Counted from the first letter of the stretch, positions 1 through 11,376 are shown. The stretch: DNA of 26,584 nt from Hymenochaete sp. R1 (GCA_019400425.1 JAFREE010000241.1:1-26584), one strand, 5' to 3'. Notes: generated from the sequence alone by a model not told the origin. Numbers and translations: made by a program.

Positions 1-46
1 TAAAGCTAAGTGTCCACAAGAAATCACGTGCTGCTCTACTCTATGA

Positions 47-996
47 ATTACTGAGGCCGTTCTTGTCTGCTCCAACACAATGGACGGGCGAAAACTCAAA
101 TTCCGGGACACGATTGCGAACAACGCAAGCGACCTGCCTTCCCGTGCCTTTAAGCCACTTGTGCCCACGGATGGATCGATATCGAGCCAAGGTGGTTGGG
201 CATTCCTCAGTGATGGTTCGTTTCCTTTACCTGGGGGTCAAAGCTTCCAATTTCCGCGCCTGGAGGCTTTCCAGAACAATGCGTCCATGACTGTGTCTTT
301 CAATAGTACGTGTTTTCCTATTATTTATGAACCCTCATTTATATGTCTACAGGCTCACAAATCTATGTTATTGGGGAAATTCCTCCTGGTCAAAAGCAGC
401 TTACTGCCAACTATACGGTAGATGATTGGCAACCGATCATGCGAAGTGAACCAACCCTGTCCCAAAACTCCTCCTTGCCCTTTCAAATGCTTTTCGTTTC
501 CCCGATATTGAAAGGCAATACGGCACATACCCTTACGATAGATGTACTCGAAACAGGAGGAGATCGAAACTACACTCTATGGGGATTTGAAGTTATAGAA
601 GGCAGGTCAAAGGTTTCGGATTCTGGCGTCGGCTTTCAAAACGGAAAAAACCAGAAGAACGAAATCGGAGTCATTGTAGGAGTGATTCTAGGAACACTCA
701 TCCTTTCAACAAGTTTTATAATTGTCTTTCGATCTTGGCGTCGAAAGAGAACAGCATTGGCTCAGGCTACGTTGGAAGCGGCTGCATCCCATCCATATTC
801 CGTCTCAGAAGATGCGCTTCCTCAGTATACTGAATTAAATGAACGTGGACTGACTGTAAGTATAGCTTTCTATCTCCAATGTGTATTTTTTGCTGAATTA
901 TAGCTCTTCTGTGACGTTCTCCCTACTAGTCGGTCCGAAAATGTAGTGCGAGCGATGATCTCGCAACTTGACGTCTTGCAAGGCCACTATTCTTGA
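47..996 (+). CDS. Single-pass surface protein, copy 1 (5' end uncertain)
   Basis: Not a named gene. It matches the layout of a large basidiomycete family: a beta-sandwich-like ectodomain, one membrane helix followed by basic residues, and a variable cytoplasmic tail. The coding frame is open from 47; the first ATG is at 80. Exons are about 80-305, 353-855 and 904-996. Introns 306-352 (47 nt) and 856-903 (48 nt) have GT/AG ends. The ectodomain carries N-glycosylation sequons (NAS, NSS, NYT) and the family-type core NYTVDDWQP and NYTLWGF. The helix is at roughly 660-730 (IGVIVGVILGTLILSTSFII), followed by WRRKR. The third exon adds about 30 residues ending in an amphipathic stretch (NVVRAMISQLDVLQGH). 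No signal peptide is visible; by analogy with copy 2 it should be on an upstream exon outside the window. The ectodomain block is nearly identical to copy 2 on the opposite strand, but the tails are unrelated. Confidence 0.7.
149..588 (+). repeat. Inverted duplicate of 23892-24331 (ectodomain block)
   Basis: This stretch and the reverse complement of 23892-24331 align without obvious gaps. Over about 245 bases (343-588) I counted about 11 differences by hand, so roughly 95% identity. The 47-nt intron inside differs at only about 3 positions. Similarity stops abruptly after the TLWGF codons at the 3' end and before the FKPLV codons at the 5' end. The two copies lie about 23.3 kb apart in opposite orientation. 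Confidence 0.9.
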
Positions 997-1175
997 TTTT
1001 CTTCCGAGCTTTCTGAACTGTTTTGCCAGTAATGGACTGTATTTTGCTATTTTTACACGGTGGACACTGATCTTCGTATTCAAGCAGCTGAAGCCGACCT
1101 CTGTAAATATTTGTTTTTTTAACTATAATTACTGACCTCTAAATTTCATGTCGACACGAATAAGCTGCAATCACA

Positions 1176-2802
1176 TCAAATTACAGTTTCCAGATTGGCA
1201 GTCAAGACCGCTGTCTTTGTCCTCGTTTCTTTCGCTCTCTTAATAAGCTGCTGGAGTAGCTCGACCCACTCATAATTCCCACCCTCACCCTTTCCTTTCA
1301 CTAATTCATCCGCTTCCCCCGTCTCTACGAGTTCCTTCCAAAGCCTCCTCAAATCAACCATATTCGAATACGTCTCAAAATTCCACTCCGGACACTTCCA
1401 TTCGTTGCCCATATAGCCTGCAAACTTATGCAATGCGTCTCGATAATCGAACTGCTCGCGATCTTTGAACTTGTGCCATGCAGCTACGATTTTTGAGTAG
1501 TCGTCTCCTACTTCAGGATCGGCGCGGAGGTCGCTGAGGCGTTGAAGGACTGAACGTCGCTCCGTGAGTAAATCTAAGGAAGTTGGGTGAGCGAATGCGT
1601 AGGCAAGGGCGCGTGCTTGGGCTTCAAAGATTGGGAAAGGGGCGACTTTATAGGGGAGGCCGACAAAGGCAGCTGCGTAAGGCGGAAAGTCATCCGTTGG
1701 GGTGAACAGGTGATTAGACATTGGGTAAAGGAAATGCCCATCATTGTATAGTTTTGAAGGAACGGGTTCCATCTGCGGTGGAGAAGAGGGATTAAGCTCC
1801 TTGAGGAAGGGGAAAGAGAGGAGGTAGCCTGTCGCGAGGAAGATGTGGTCGATATCCGTAACGGACGAATCATCGTCGAAGAAAGCTGTCCTTGACCTGT
1901 CCTTTTCAAGGTTCGAAAGCCGCACGAGCCTTCCTCGAACGTCTGTGTTTCCATGCGATTCGGTGACTGAGTGCGGTGCAGAATGGACGAGAACATCGCA
2001 AACTGCGCTCATTTCATTCGCAATGTCTAATCCACTGTACCCTCCACCAACGACAAGTACTTTGGAACCAACCCTCTCTGCCTTGCGATACCATAAGGAA
2101 TGCGTTACACGCCCTGAACCTCGCCAGGAGTCCAGTCCGGGTATGGTAGGGAAATTCGGTACTCGATAATGTCCATTGGCTATAACGAGTCGATCGTACT
2201 CAATATCGTCCTCGCGGTTCGAGACATGGATGACCCATTTCGACCCATTCCACTTCGCGTAGGTGACCAAAGACTTGAAATTGATATGTTCATATAGAGA
2301 AAAAATCTTTGCATAACGCCGAAGGTAGTCTTCGACAATCTCTGCCTTTGGGAAAAGAGGAGTCGAAGGCGGGAACCAAAGACTCGGATAACACATCACT
2401 GGGTGAGGCAAATTCGTGACGATCGAGTCGTACATCGGTGTAGGCGGGAGAACGTCTGGGTCGCCTGCCGGAGCTGGCAACCTTAGATATTTTATTTTAT
2501 ATCAAGCTTGTAGAGTTGTAGTAAGCATCACTGATAAGACTTACCATGTACCGCCTACATCTTCACGCTCTTCGTAGCAATCAATAAGCCATTTGCCTTG
2601 TTTATACTGCTCCGCCTCTTTTAAACCTTTGACCGTGGCTAGGCCCGCCGCACCTGCACCGACGACGCATATTCTTAAGTCTAAGTGGTCAGATATATGA
2701 CTTGTCAGACAATACTGGGCGACTCTCACAGAATCAATCGTACTTACCAGATGTTGCAGAAGCAGCAGAACCCATCGCATCATGAGAGTCTGGAGTCATC
2801 AT
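1176..2802 (-). CDS. Flavin-containing monooxygenase (FMO-like)
   Basis: FAD- and NADPH-dependent enzyme that oxygenates soft nucleophilic N or S atoms; the substrate cannot be read from the sequence. Three exons: 2802-2748, 2680-2545, 2481-1176, with introns of 67 nt (branch CTGAC) and 63 nt. The product is 498 aa. The FAD-binding GAGAAG is at residues 26-31 and is followed by an acidic strand end (CYEEREDVGGTW). The NADPH-binding GGGYSG is at about 209-214. An FMO-type identifying motif (GRVTHSLWY) sits just before it, with Gly where the usual Phe stands. ATGY is at about 280-283. Length and motif order fit fungal FMOs. Two adjacent ATGs (2802, 2799) are possible starts; both lead into the same short N-terminus before the first Rossmann strand. 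There is no signal peptide or membrane segment, so it is probably cytosolic. It shares a 228-bp divergent promoter region with SEC20. Confidence 0.92.
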
Positions 2803-3030
2803 TCCTGAGACCAGTATTCAAGTGATATTTGACGTGATATCGAAGAGACATGGCGAGATAACGGAACCCGGAATAAGCTTGACTGTATGCAGCAGATACG
2901 GCACGGGTGTGGAAGGAAAGGACGTGGCGTGGCGGTGCGTCCGAAAGTTGCGCTGCGTTGGCGCCATTCGCTCGTGACATAAATCCACCTCTCTACCGTC
3001 AATACCCGATCACTCACCACTCACCATCCC
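2803..3030. promoter_or_regulatory. Divergent promoter region, FMO / SEC20
   Basis: The 228 bp between the two start codons must hold both promoters and 5' UTRs. I see no convincing TATA box and no repeat. Called from position only. Confidence 0.5.
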
Positions 3031-4369
3031 ATGGCTCCCATTCCTCTTGTTTTGGACGACGAAACAAAGGATTTGGTGGATACTCTTAGAAGGAGGGGAA
3101 ATGATTTAGCCGAGTTTCAATTGCCTCGACTTCGGCAATGCTCGAGTTCGTTAGTTGAGCAACAGCGCCTTGCAGCGGAGCTGAAAGAGGACTTGGGTGC
3201 ATTTGGTCAATATGTAGAGGTGAGTAGAGCAACTACTAATAGATTTAATGTGTAGTCTGAGGGCTTTGTGTTCAGAGACTTGAACTGCGAGCTGAGGATC
3301 TAAGCAAGAAAACGGATAGGGATGCCTTACTTGCTCTTGTAGGAGAGTTCCGTGAAACAAGCGCAAGGTAAGTTGAGGGTTGAGGACAAAGTTTACACAC
3401 AACACATCGACTGACATAAATGCAAGGATGAGGCGGGACATGCGCACAGCTCTCTTAACCTCGAAGAAAGCTATTGACGCAAATTCGAAGTCCGATCGCG
3501 AGAAGCTGTTTGAGGGATTCAAACTTGACACAAGGGATGTTGAAGAGAAAGCCACGTATGTCCTTACAGTGTTTCCAATTACCACCATAATATCAACGCC
3601 TCTGCCATAGGGATGACGCGTTGATGAAGGCCAGCAACGATGTTACTGAGGCGATGAGACGGACATTAGGCTTGATGCAGAATGAACTGGAGCGTTCTGT
3701 AATGTCACATCAAATTCTTGGTCCGTACAACATTTATAGCCCTTCTTCCTGTGCTACTGGTTCTCATCAGTCTTATGTATAGAGCAAAGCACGACAACAC
3801 TCCGGTCTACGGGTGCTCAGCACGATATTTTGAATGCGGCAACGTATACCTCGAAACAACTCATCATCGCCCTGGAGAAAGCAGATTGGCTCGACCGATT
3901 GTTAGTTCTCGCAGCCCTCATATTCTTCATCCTCGTCGTACTATTCATATTGAAGCAACGTATCTTCGACCGTGGGCTGCGGATAGCGTTCTGGTGGACA
4001 AGATTCTTGCCTAGTTCGAAAACATCGGTTGAGAAAGGCAAGGAAGTCGTTATTTCTTTACTAAAGGTTGAAGAGGGGAACGCGGCGTCGTCAATTTCTT
4101 CATCACTTTCGGAACAGATAACGTCCATAGCTGAGACGCTCTCGGTCGTCCTTTCAGAAACGGCGTCCGCTCTACAGGGATCTGCGAGCGACTTGGCTGA
4201 ATTTGTTTCAGTATCATTTGAATCGACTGTATCCACGGACGACCACGGCGCAGCAACGGAATTATTTTTCACGACTACATCTACATCTACAGATTCGTTA
4301 CCTTCTGATGCAAGTCCTTTGAGCCCACATGGGGAGGTACCTGCTTCCGCACGACACGTAGAGTTATGA
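3031..4369 (+). CDS. SEC20: SNARE protein Sec20 (BNIP1 family)
   Basis: Qb-type SNARE of the ER t-SNARE complex (Ufe1, Use1, Sec22) that receives COPI vesicles in Golgi-to-ER retrograde traffic. Five exons: 3031-3219, 3276-3367, 3427-3555, 3611-3720, 3783-4369; introns of 56, 59, 55 and 62 nt. The product is 368 aa. Residues 1-170 are helical and charged. The SNARE-like Sec20 segment (about 174-208) ends in the family hallmark ALEKADWLDR, followed at once by the single membrane helix (about 212-230, LLVLAALIFFILVVLFIL) and KQRIFDRGLR. About 135 residues then follow that would be lumenal, rich in Ser and Thr. The protein ends in HVEL, a close relative of the HDEL retrieval signal with which yeast Sec20 ends. 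The fourth-to-fifth exon join is fixed by the conserved helix resuming in frame (EQSTTTLRSTG). Confidence 0.94.
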
Positions 4370-4875
4370 TTATACAGTATTTGTTTTGGGTTGCTGGCAG
4401 TTTCATATTGTTTTCTTCGCAATGCAACATTAGAAAATGGTGGGTGATTTAGCTCGACCAACGACTACGGTACTCTTTCTCAATCGTTCCTCTATAACTT
4501 ACTACAAACCGGATTCTTGGGAAACATAAAAACATATTTTTGATAGTAATGAAAACTGCCTACCGAAAAATTAAATCTCCGCCTAAAAGTCTTGAAAAGA
4601 TCGACAGGGAGGGCCAAACGTCGTCTGTACGCGTCCTCACCGCATCCATCATTCTCCTCCTCTCCCTCCATCGCCCACGCCGTCCGCGTCGCCAACTATC
4701 GACTCGTCGTTTGCCTCGGTTCATAGCGCCCGTCAATAGCATCTTCTTTTCTCGAATGTGAGTAGTGCAGTGAAGTCATTGTTGATGGCCCTGAGCCCAT
4801 TCTTTTCGGTGTGACATACACACGCTCACGAACACGCACAATCTTTAGTTTTCATCACATTCTCATCTCAACACA
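4370..4875. other. Intergenic, SEC20 3' end and G3BP-like promoter
   Basis: 506 bp between tandem + strand genes. The middle (about 4620-4700) is pyrimidine-rich on the + strand, as is common upstream of fungal start codons. Small open frames here lack family motifs and coding character. Nothing else seen. Confidence 0.6.
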
Positions 4876-6415
4876 ATGACCGAAACCTCGACAGCCCCGG
4901 CCTCGACTTCAGCCCAACCCACTCAATCGGCCACTGACCCGGCGGAAGTCGGTTGGCAGTTCGTTCCGCAGTACTACACGTTCGTCAACAAACAGCCTGA
5001 TCGTCTGCACTGCTTTTACAAAAAGCAATCGACGTTCCTCCATGGCACTGAAGGCGAAGAAAGTGCAGCTTGTCATGGCCAACATGTGCGTGCACTCTAT
5101 GGAGAAATATTTTGCGTCTCTGACACGTTCTTTTGCTCAGGAAATCCACGAAAAAATCATGTCATTGGATTTGCAGGATTGCAAAGTTTTCATCCATAGC
5201 GTTGATGCCCAGGCCTCTTTGAACGGCAGTATTCTCGTCCAGGTCATTGGCGAAATATCCAATCGTGGCGAAGCCTGGCGCAAGTTTGCGCAAACGTTCT
5301 TTCTCGCCGAGCAGCCGAAGGGCTATTTCGTTCTCAATGACATTTTCCGCTACCTCAAGGAGGAGTCCGTTGAAGATGATGAAGTTATCGATGAGGAGGA
5401 AGCAAACGGTGTAGTTGAGCCATTGCAAGAAATTGTACCAGCTCCAGCTGAGGCATCAACGGTAGAACTTGAAGAGGAGGCTCCTATACAACAGGTCGAG
5501 GTTGAACCGGAGGTTGAACGTGAACCCACACCGGCACCTGTCTCCGAGCCCGAGCCGGAGGAACCGCCTGCAAAGCCTCAGCCCAACGGTGTGCACGAAG
5601 AGTCGGTAAAGGCGCCCGAGCCCGCGGAAGAAGTTGCAGCAGAGCCGGAGCAGCTTGCGGAAGAGCCAGAACCTCCCGTTCCCGCCCCTGTTCAGGCTTC
5701 TCCAGCACCAGCGCCTGCTCAGGTTGCACAGGCTGCGCCTCCCCAGCCTGCACCGCAACAGCAACCGCCTGCCCCTGAGAAGCCTCCGGCGCCAAAGACA
5801 TGGGCTAACCTTGCCGCAGCGAATTCGAAGAAATGGTCTTCACATCTTTCTGCTGATTCTCGCGGTATGAGCGTTGAAGCAGCGCCAACGCCAGCTGTTC
5901 AGGTTGCGCCTTCGCGTAGCTCGACACATACGCCAGCGCCTACGCCACCACAGAGCGGAGGAGCTGGCCCTGGTGGCCACCGCAACGTAAAAGAGGTCGC
6001 GGCGACAGTAATGACAGGAGCTGTCTTTGTCAAAGGCCTTGTCGACCCGATGACGAACCAGGACCTCGAGAAGATTCTCAGCAAATACGGCAAAATCATA
6101 AAGACAGAGTTCGTTCGGAACCGTGCGATAGCGTTCATAGATTACGAAGACGTTGAATCGGCGCGAAAGGCGATCATCGACAGTGCAAATGTCGGCGTAG
6201 GAGGCGGCGGCGGAATTGTGTTCCGCACACCAAATGGTGGGAGCTTGAGGATTGTGGTGGATGTGAAGCGGGAGAAGGGTGATAAGGAGCGTCCTCCAGC
6301 TCGTCCCAGACAGGGTGGTATTCCGAATCAGAACCAGCACCAGCAAGGTGAACGTGGGGGGTTTAGGGGTGGACGAGGCGGTACGAGGGGCCGTGCTATC
6401 CCTGCGGGCAAGTGA
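4876..6415 (+). CDS. NTF2 + RRM + RGG RNA-binding protein (G3BP/Nxt3-like)
   Basis: Homologue of animal G3BP and fission yeast Nxt3, cytoplasmic RNA-binding proteins linked to ubiquitin proteases (Ubp3/USP10) and stress granules; that role is family knowledge. Two exons: 4876-5085 and 5141-6415, joined across a 55-nt intron (GTGCGT...CTCAG) that falls inside the NTF2 domain. The product is 494 aa. NTF2-like domain at about 25-145 (VGWQFVPQYYTF, FLHGTEGEE, DCKVFIHSVDAQ, FAQTFFLAEQ). A long linker follows, first acidic, then rich in Pro, Ala, Glu and Gln (about 150-355). The RRM is at about 362-440 with RNP2-like VFVKGL and RNP1-like RAIAFIDY. The C-terminus is an RGG box (GGFRGGRGGTRGR). The order NTF2, acidic, proline-rich, RRM, RGG is exactly that of G3BP. 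Confidence 0.94.
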
Positions 6416-7402
6416 GGACCTCAGCAGAGCGATCTTCAACAATCAAAAAGTGAAGAAAATAAAGAAGATAATTTCAGCCGTGAACAAAAGTATGTCCGTA
6501 GTCGATCACTTGGGGAGGGAGGAGACGTTGGGTTTTTTTTTTCAATACTTTTTATCCCTTTTCTTTTCAAGCTTCATCTGTAGTTACTCTTATCCATCTC
6601 TGTCTGCCAGATTGTTGTGTCTTCCAGTCCTCCCTCCGCCTGCCCGTTCTTTCAATCTTACCACCTCACTCCCTTTTTTTGGCTTCTGCGTCTGCGTTTT
6701 GCTGCTACTTTCTACCTTGCCCTGCTCCGATTCAACAAACATACGTATGACCCTTCTCTTGCCTCCTCCGCACGTCAATTCGCTATCTATCCGCATTTTT
6801 CTCCCAGACTCATTCCATCCGTACCTTCTTTACATACATCACAGTCATGTTTACGACCCAATGCTTTTTCCTTCTTGAAACCAATATGATTGCCCTTTCT
6901 TTTTTTCTCCACTTTCAACATCAGGTTGAGACTCAAAAACCGTCGATTGAATGCTGACACTCGGGTCTGATACGAGTACGGTGTATGAGTCCGATAGCTT
7001 CTATTCTTAGTTAGAAGGCACATACTGATGTAGACAATTTACATTCGAAGTTTCACTGTCCGGATTTTCGCCACGACTGTTGAGCGTGACCCCGGCAAGT
7101 ATACCGTCCTTCGAATCGTCTAGGATGCCAAATCACGCCCAAAGACCAGATTAAATAGGTTTGTCATGAACACTTCGCTCATCTTCATAGCTCTTTCATA
7201 TAAATATTAGTGAAGATTAAATTCGCATTCACCGTGCGTGTACATGTGCTAGTTTACTACAGTGAGAAGTTATTGTCCGTAGCACACGATAAGTAAAATC
7301 ATTCCGTGCGTACGAGCAAAAAAGCAATCCGAAAAAAACGAAACTAGAATTAGCCGATATGGTACAACGCGGCACCCTCGTTTCTGTGTAAAGTTCAATA
7401 AC
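6416..7402. other. Long intergenic between convergent genes
   Basis: 987 bp between the stop of the G3BP-like gene (+) and the stop of the RING gene (-), so both 3' UTRs lie here. The first 500 bp are strongly pyrimidine-rich on the + strand, with a T10 run at 6533-6542. From about 7130 on it becomes AT-rich. I see no tRNA, no splice-supported exon and no repeat. Confidence 0.6.
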
Positions 7403-9690
7403 TTAAGTCTTGTACACTCTCAGCAACCTCGCCTCCGTCACGATCCGTGTCCGACAAAGGGGACACTCGCGAGATGACGACCAAATAAGGTCAGCGCAAG
7501 TTCTGCATAACGCTAGATGGCTATTCGTCGGATCATAAGTGAGGCGCAAAACCATGTCAGTCAGCTGAGTGTTAAGTACAAGGAGATAAGACAAATTTTG
7601 AATATACTCACCCGCAGTCGACAATGACTATGTTCGATTCCTCGTCTTGGCATACGACGCATAAACCGCGGTCTATTTGCGAACGCTTTGGTGCAGGTGG
7701 TGGAGGGAACGGTTCGCGCGTCGTCTGTGCTTGAGACTGGTGCTCATTTCGGGGGGACGGAGGAGACAGTGGAGGATGTGAATTGTCATTATGCGTACTC
7801 TCAGGCTGATGCGAAGTCCACGGATTATCATACACATCAGGAGTCGTATCCATCTCTATATCCATCTCCACGTCTTGCATTCCTGAATGAGAAGAGTTCA
7901 TCGGACTGATAGCTTCCAAAATGATGTCACCAGAGTCGGTGGGAAGTACGTCGGATGTACGCGAGCCTCCATCCTCGCTATCACTCGCACTCTCCACCGT
8001 CGTCCGATACGCCTCTTGTCTCCTCCTTGCCTCTTCCTCTCGCTGCTGCCTTTCTCTCTCGCGTGCCTTCAGCCTCTCTTCCCTCTCTGCCCACTCCCTT
8101 TCCTGCTGCTCCCACGCTTCCCTCTCCTTCGCAGCTTCCATCCTTACCCGTTCAGTCCTCTCTGCATCTAGCAACCTCTTCACACGTTCGACAAGGTCAC
8201 TCTTCTCAAGAACCGAGCCCGGAGCGCCATGCGGAGCATGATTCTGGAAAAGAATAGCTTTCAGAGTGACGACTGAGAGCTTGGGTAGGGCTTCTTCATC
8301 CATTGTGAGGAGCTCTTCGAGCGTTGGAGAAGGTGCGGTTGGTTGTGGAGAATGGGATGAGATTGGGGTTGAACGTGACTGTGGGGGCGATCCGGGAGGA
8401 ACGCTCGATTGAACGGGTGAAGGTGATGGTGCAGGTCTCGCGTTAGTCTGAGGTTGAGGAGCTGTACTACCCGAGCGACTCCTATCGGATGAAGGCGGTC
8501 CTGGAGGTGGTGCATGGTAGTAATGTGGATGTGCGCTAGGTCCAGAAGCGGGTCGAGGAATAGAAGTATACGCGTAAGGCCGTGGAGGAGTAGGCGGTGG
8601 GTGAGGAGGTGCGGTATATCGAGGAGTATAGCCAAATTGAGGCGGAGGACCTGGTGGAGGAGCGTAGCCGCCTTGCGCCTGACTTTGCGTCCGCGTCTGA
8701 TTTTGGTTTGATTGGAAATCAGAGCTACTTCGTGCTGCAGGCGGAGGCGTCGACTGAGGCCTGGTATCCGACGTCTGTCCCATTTCTGCCGGACTATTAC
8801 GCAAACTTTCCGGGCTATCCGTTTCTGAGCGAGTATCTAGATCTGGCCGTGCAAAATTCCGGCGTCTATCCCAGTCAGCTTGACCAGCTAAGTTCTGTTG
8901 CGGAATAGGGTTGCGTTCGGGTCTGGAAAACATGCCTCTCGGGCGTGTGGTTTGGCCGCTGGGAACCGCATGCTTCCTATAATAGTTCTCATTCTGGACA
9001 GACAAGCATCCGTTTCGTGCCTAAGACAGAGAATACACCCCAAATTCCAAATATGAGAAAATGATCAGAAAGGAAAGAGACATGCGTACCCTTGCATTGA
9101 TGATCGCATCGATTACGTCCTCCTTCTCCAGCACGTCCGGACCAAGTTTCATCCCATAAGCTTGCATGTAGTTCTTGAGTTTTGCCAACGACAGTGTTCT
9201 CAAATACCCTTTCCCTCCAGCAGTGACTAAAATGTCACCAGGTTGACCACCAGCATAGACACAAGTGACATGAGCTACTCACTTTGAAGATATTGCACGC
9301 AAAATGCACATACTGGTACCCTGTCATAACCAGAGTCAAGACCAGTTCGAGGCATAAGGGCCTGGTAGTCAGAGCATGATGAGCAGTACGAGTAGTCTAG
9401 CACGGCCGAACATGGCTCATTACTGTCAGGCCCTGGTACATTATTCTAATGAAAGGCATACTGCAATGATGACACCTTCGTCCTCGAGCGAAGAGTAGAT
9501 TGAACCTAAACACGCGCACGAACGTTAACAATGGCGAATGACCAGCTCCCACTAGTACGACCGATCCAAGCACGTACTCTTTATTGCACTTCCGACAGGA
9601 CATCTCTGAGCGTTCATCGCGTTCAATCTCTGGCGGCGGACCGCTGAGAAGCGGCATGCCTCTGGCCTCCGATGAACTCGAGCTGTTCAT
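7403..9690 (-). CDS. FYVE-like / SAP / SAP / RING E3 ubiquitin ligase (RNF34-CARP architecture)
   Basis: Predicted ubiquitin ligase. Six exons: 9690-9578, 9505-9462, 9396-9283, 9226-9090, 9020-7612, 7520-7403; introns of 72, 65, 56, 69 and 91 nt. The product is 644 aa. An N-terminal FYVE-related zinc finger begins at C32-x2-C35 (CRKCNKEFNLLFARGRRCHH), continues through YCSSC and ends near CAFC at about residue 85. SAP-like segment 1 is at about 98-136 (LAKLKNYMQAYGMKL). A roughly 230-residue linker is rich in Pro, Ser and Gln, with PPPGPPP blocks. SAP-like segment 2 is at about 381-423, followed by a Glu/Arg-rich coiled coil (about 422-478) and an acidic Ser-rich stretch. The C-terminal C3HC4 RING is at about 590-632 (CVVCQDEE, DCGHLALC, CPLC). 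This is the domain order of animal RNF34/RFFL. The last intron splits the RING at DCG|H. The FYVE-like finger lacks an obvious RRHHCR lipid-binding patch, having RRCHHCN. Confidence 0.93.
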
Positions 9691-10087
9691 TGAGGTGGTT
9701 GGCGTTGTAGTTCGGTTTAGTCACTCCTCTTGGGAAACGCTCGGCTTATAACTGTGCGGTCACCATGATAGTCACTGACTGACAAAGCCACAGATAGAAG
9801 GTGCTAGATGGGCGAACATCGGGGCTCTTCCGTACCGGCACTTCCAGATATGGCAATCAACCCGTCGCCGATCATCCGCCGAATTCTTCGTTTCGACTTC
9901 CAAGTTCAACGTGGTCGTTTCACTACATTCGCCATGCCTGAAAGGTTAGTGTAGAGAGACGCTCTACGGGTTGAATGAATGTTGATTATAAAATTATGCA
10001 ATGGGGTTGGTAATATTGTCGCGAATGATTATCTAAATGCCTGATAAAAGAGCAAGTAACAAATTGCGAAAAAGAAAGACCAGATCC
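9691..10087. other. Intergenic, promoter of the RING gene and mL45 3' end
   Basis: 397 bp upstream of the RING gene (-) and downstream of the mL45 stop (-). No open frame of interest, repeat or RNA gene is visible. Confidence 0.55.
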
Positions 10088-11376
10088 TCAAACATTGATT
10101 TCCTTAAACTTAGCCTTCACTCCCTCGTAAACCTGTTCCCTAGCATACCAACCCCCAGGATAGAACATCTTGTTCTCGCACACCAGGTATTCCAGCACCT
10201 TCCTTCCCTCAGGAACGTAGTTTTCCCCATCTCCCTCTCTCACGACGGCTCCGTCGGGTTTCACAATCCTCCCTGTCCGCTTATCATGCACGGTAATGGT
10301 TTGAAGTGTTTCAAACTTTACAAGCGCCTGTACACACAAACGATTCCCTATCCGCGGCTCTTCGGCGGCAGTGTATATAGGGAAGGCACGGATGGAGAGG
10401 ATTTTGACGGGGGAAATTAGGGAAGAAAGTGACCACTGTAAAGTGTGGCTCGGGTTGAGGGCAGAGCGTTGATGGGTACGGGAGAGGAGTGAGAATGCCT
10501 GTTGTTGATAATCGTACGCCGTCACAGACGAAAGTGCTTTCTTGTCACCACTAAGAAAACATTCGGTAAACAAGAAAGACGAACAGAACGGCGCTTTAGT
10601 TCACCTAGCTAGAGCTTTGTTTATCGTTTTATACATTTCCAGAAGATCCCGCCGGAAGGGTGCAACCCAGTCACCGTCTTTTGTTGACCCTGCCTTGAAC
10701 AATTGAGGACTGAACCGATATTTCGACAATACACCTGGAAACGCGAACTCCGACGCCATTTGCCACATGCTAACTTATCGTGTTGAGAATAAATCGACAC
10801 CTTCATCGAGTTAAAAAAAATTATCGTCGACGAACCTTAAAACGTTTTGCAGCCCGTTCCGTAGGTTGTCCGTCACGGCTCGGAAGCTAGTCGATTTTGA
10901 CGGTAACGTCAAATCTGATTCGTATATTAGTACTGCTTTTTCCATTTCACTAAAGCAAAAGAAAGTTCACCCATTACTTCCACTTTTCCGCCCCAGGGCT
11001 CCATGCCCATCGCAGCCGCTTTACGCGTCCACTCTAATTGCTCTGTTCCATCCATGGCAGCCCTGCCTACTTCCGCTTGTCTGAATTCCCTCCAAGCTTT
11101 GTCGTCCGCACCAGCGACAGCGACCTTCTTCAATGCAGGTACCCTCTTCCTGGAGTTGGACGCAAGAGCCGAGTCCGGGCCAAGCTGTGTTGCACTGACG
11201 TTACGGTTCTTGACTTGAGCCGTTGGAGAGGGATTTGTAGTGGTGCGCATCGGAGCTGCTTTAGGCACGGGAGCTGTTTTTTGTTGGGTATACCATCGCG
11301 CCTGCGAGTTATGTTCAAGTTGACGTGCCCATGGTGAGTAGAGGTGCTGCGGCCTCCGGTATACACCAGCCAGCAT
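10088..11376 (-). CDS. Mitochondrial large-subunit ribosomal protein mL45 (Mba1/Tim44-like fold)
   Basis: Member of the mL45/Mba1 family, which sits at the mitoribosome exit tunnel and tethers it to the inner membrane. Four exons: 11376-10971, 10914-10836, 10769-10605, 10550-10088; introns of 56 (branch TACTAAT), 66 and 54 nt. The product is 370 aa. The N-terminus is Arg-rich with few acidic residues (MLAGVYRRPQHLYSPWARQL), as for a mitochondrial presequence. A basic, low-complexity stretch follows, then VMDLTLPSKS, then the Tim44-like part (RRDLLEMYKTINKALASGDK) and the C-terminal mL45 signature (KVLEYLVCEN, YPGGWYAREQVYEG). The ends match the human mL45 pattern VLEYVVFEKQL...GSWRMHTK. The exon joins are supported because the helix RRDLLEMYKTINKALA continues in frame into SGDKKALSS. 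A divergent 211-bp region separates it from NMD3. Confidence 0.88.

Noticed and set aside
3817..4461. Long open frame on the - strand across the last SEC20 exon (214 codons)
   Set aside because: It is antisense to the conserved Sec20 helix and lumenal tail and has no family motif.
4876..5199. Reading the first G3BP-like exon through to 5199 as a short protein
   Set aside because: The frame after 5085 loses the NTF2 pattern; splicing at 5086-5140 restores it exactly.
5456..5801. Open frames on the - strand inside the G3BP-like linker
   Set aside because: Created by the Pro/Glu/Ala-rich codon bias of the sense gene; Arg/Leu-rich nonsense composition.
6279..6878. Open frame on the + strand running past the G3BP-like stop (199 codons)
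   Set aside because: Begins inside the RGG box in another frame and continues through pyrimidine-rich 3' UTR; no motif.
7081..7130. tRNA-like TTCGAAT near a possible acceptor stem
   Set aside because: No D-arm, anticodon arm or paired acceptor stem could be built around it.
7887..8257. Ser/Pro/Leu-rich open frames on the + strand over the RING gene
   Set aside because: Antisense shadows of the coiled-coil and linker codons.
10927..11376. Treating this as a separate gene from the downstream mL45 exons
   Set aside because: A 56-nt intron with a perfect TACTAAT branch point and further in-frame introns join it into one model with a presequence and an mL45 C-terminus, closing at 370 aa.
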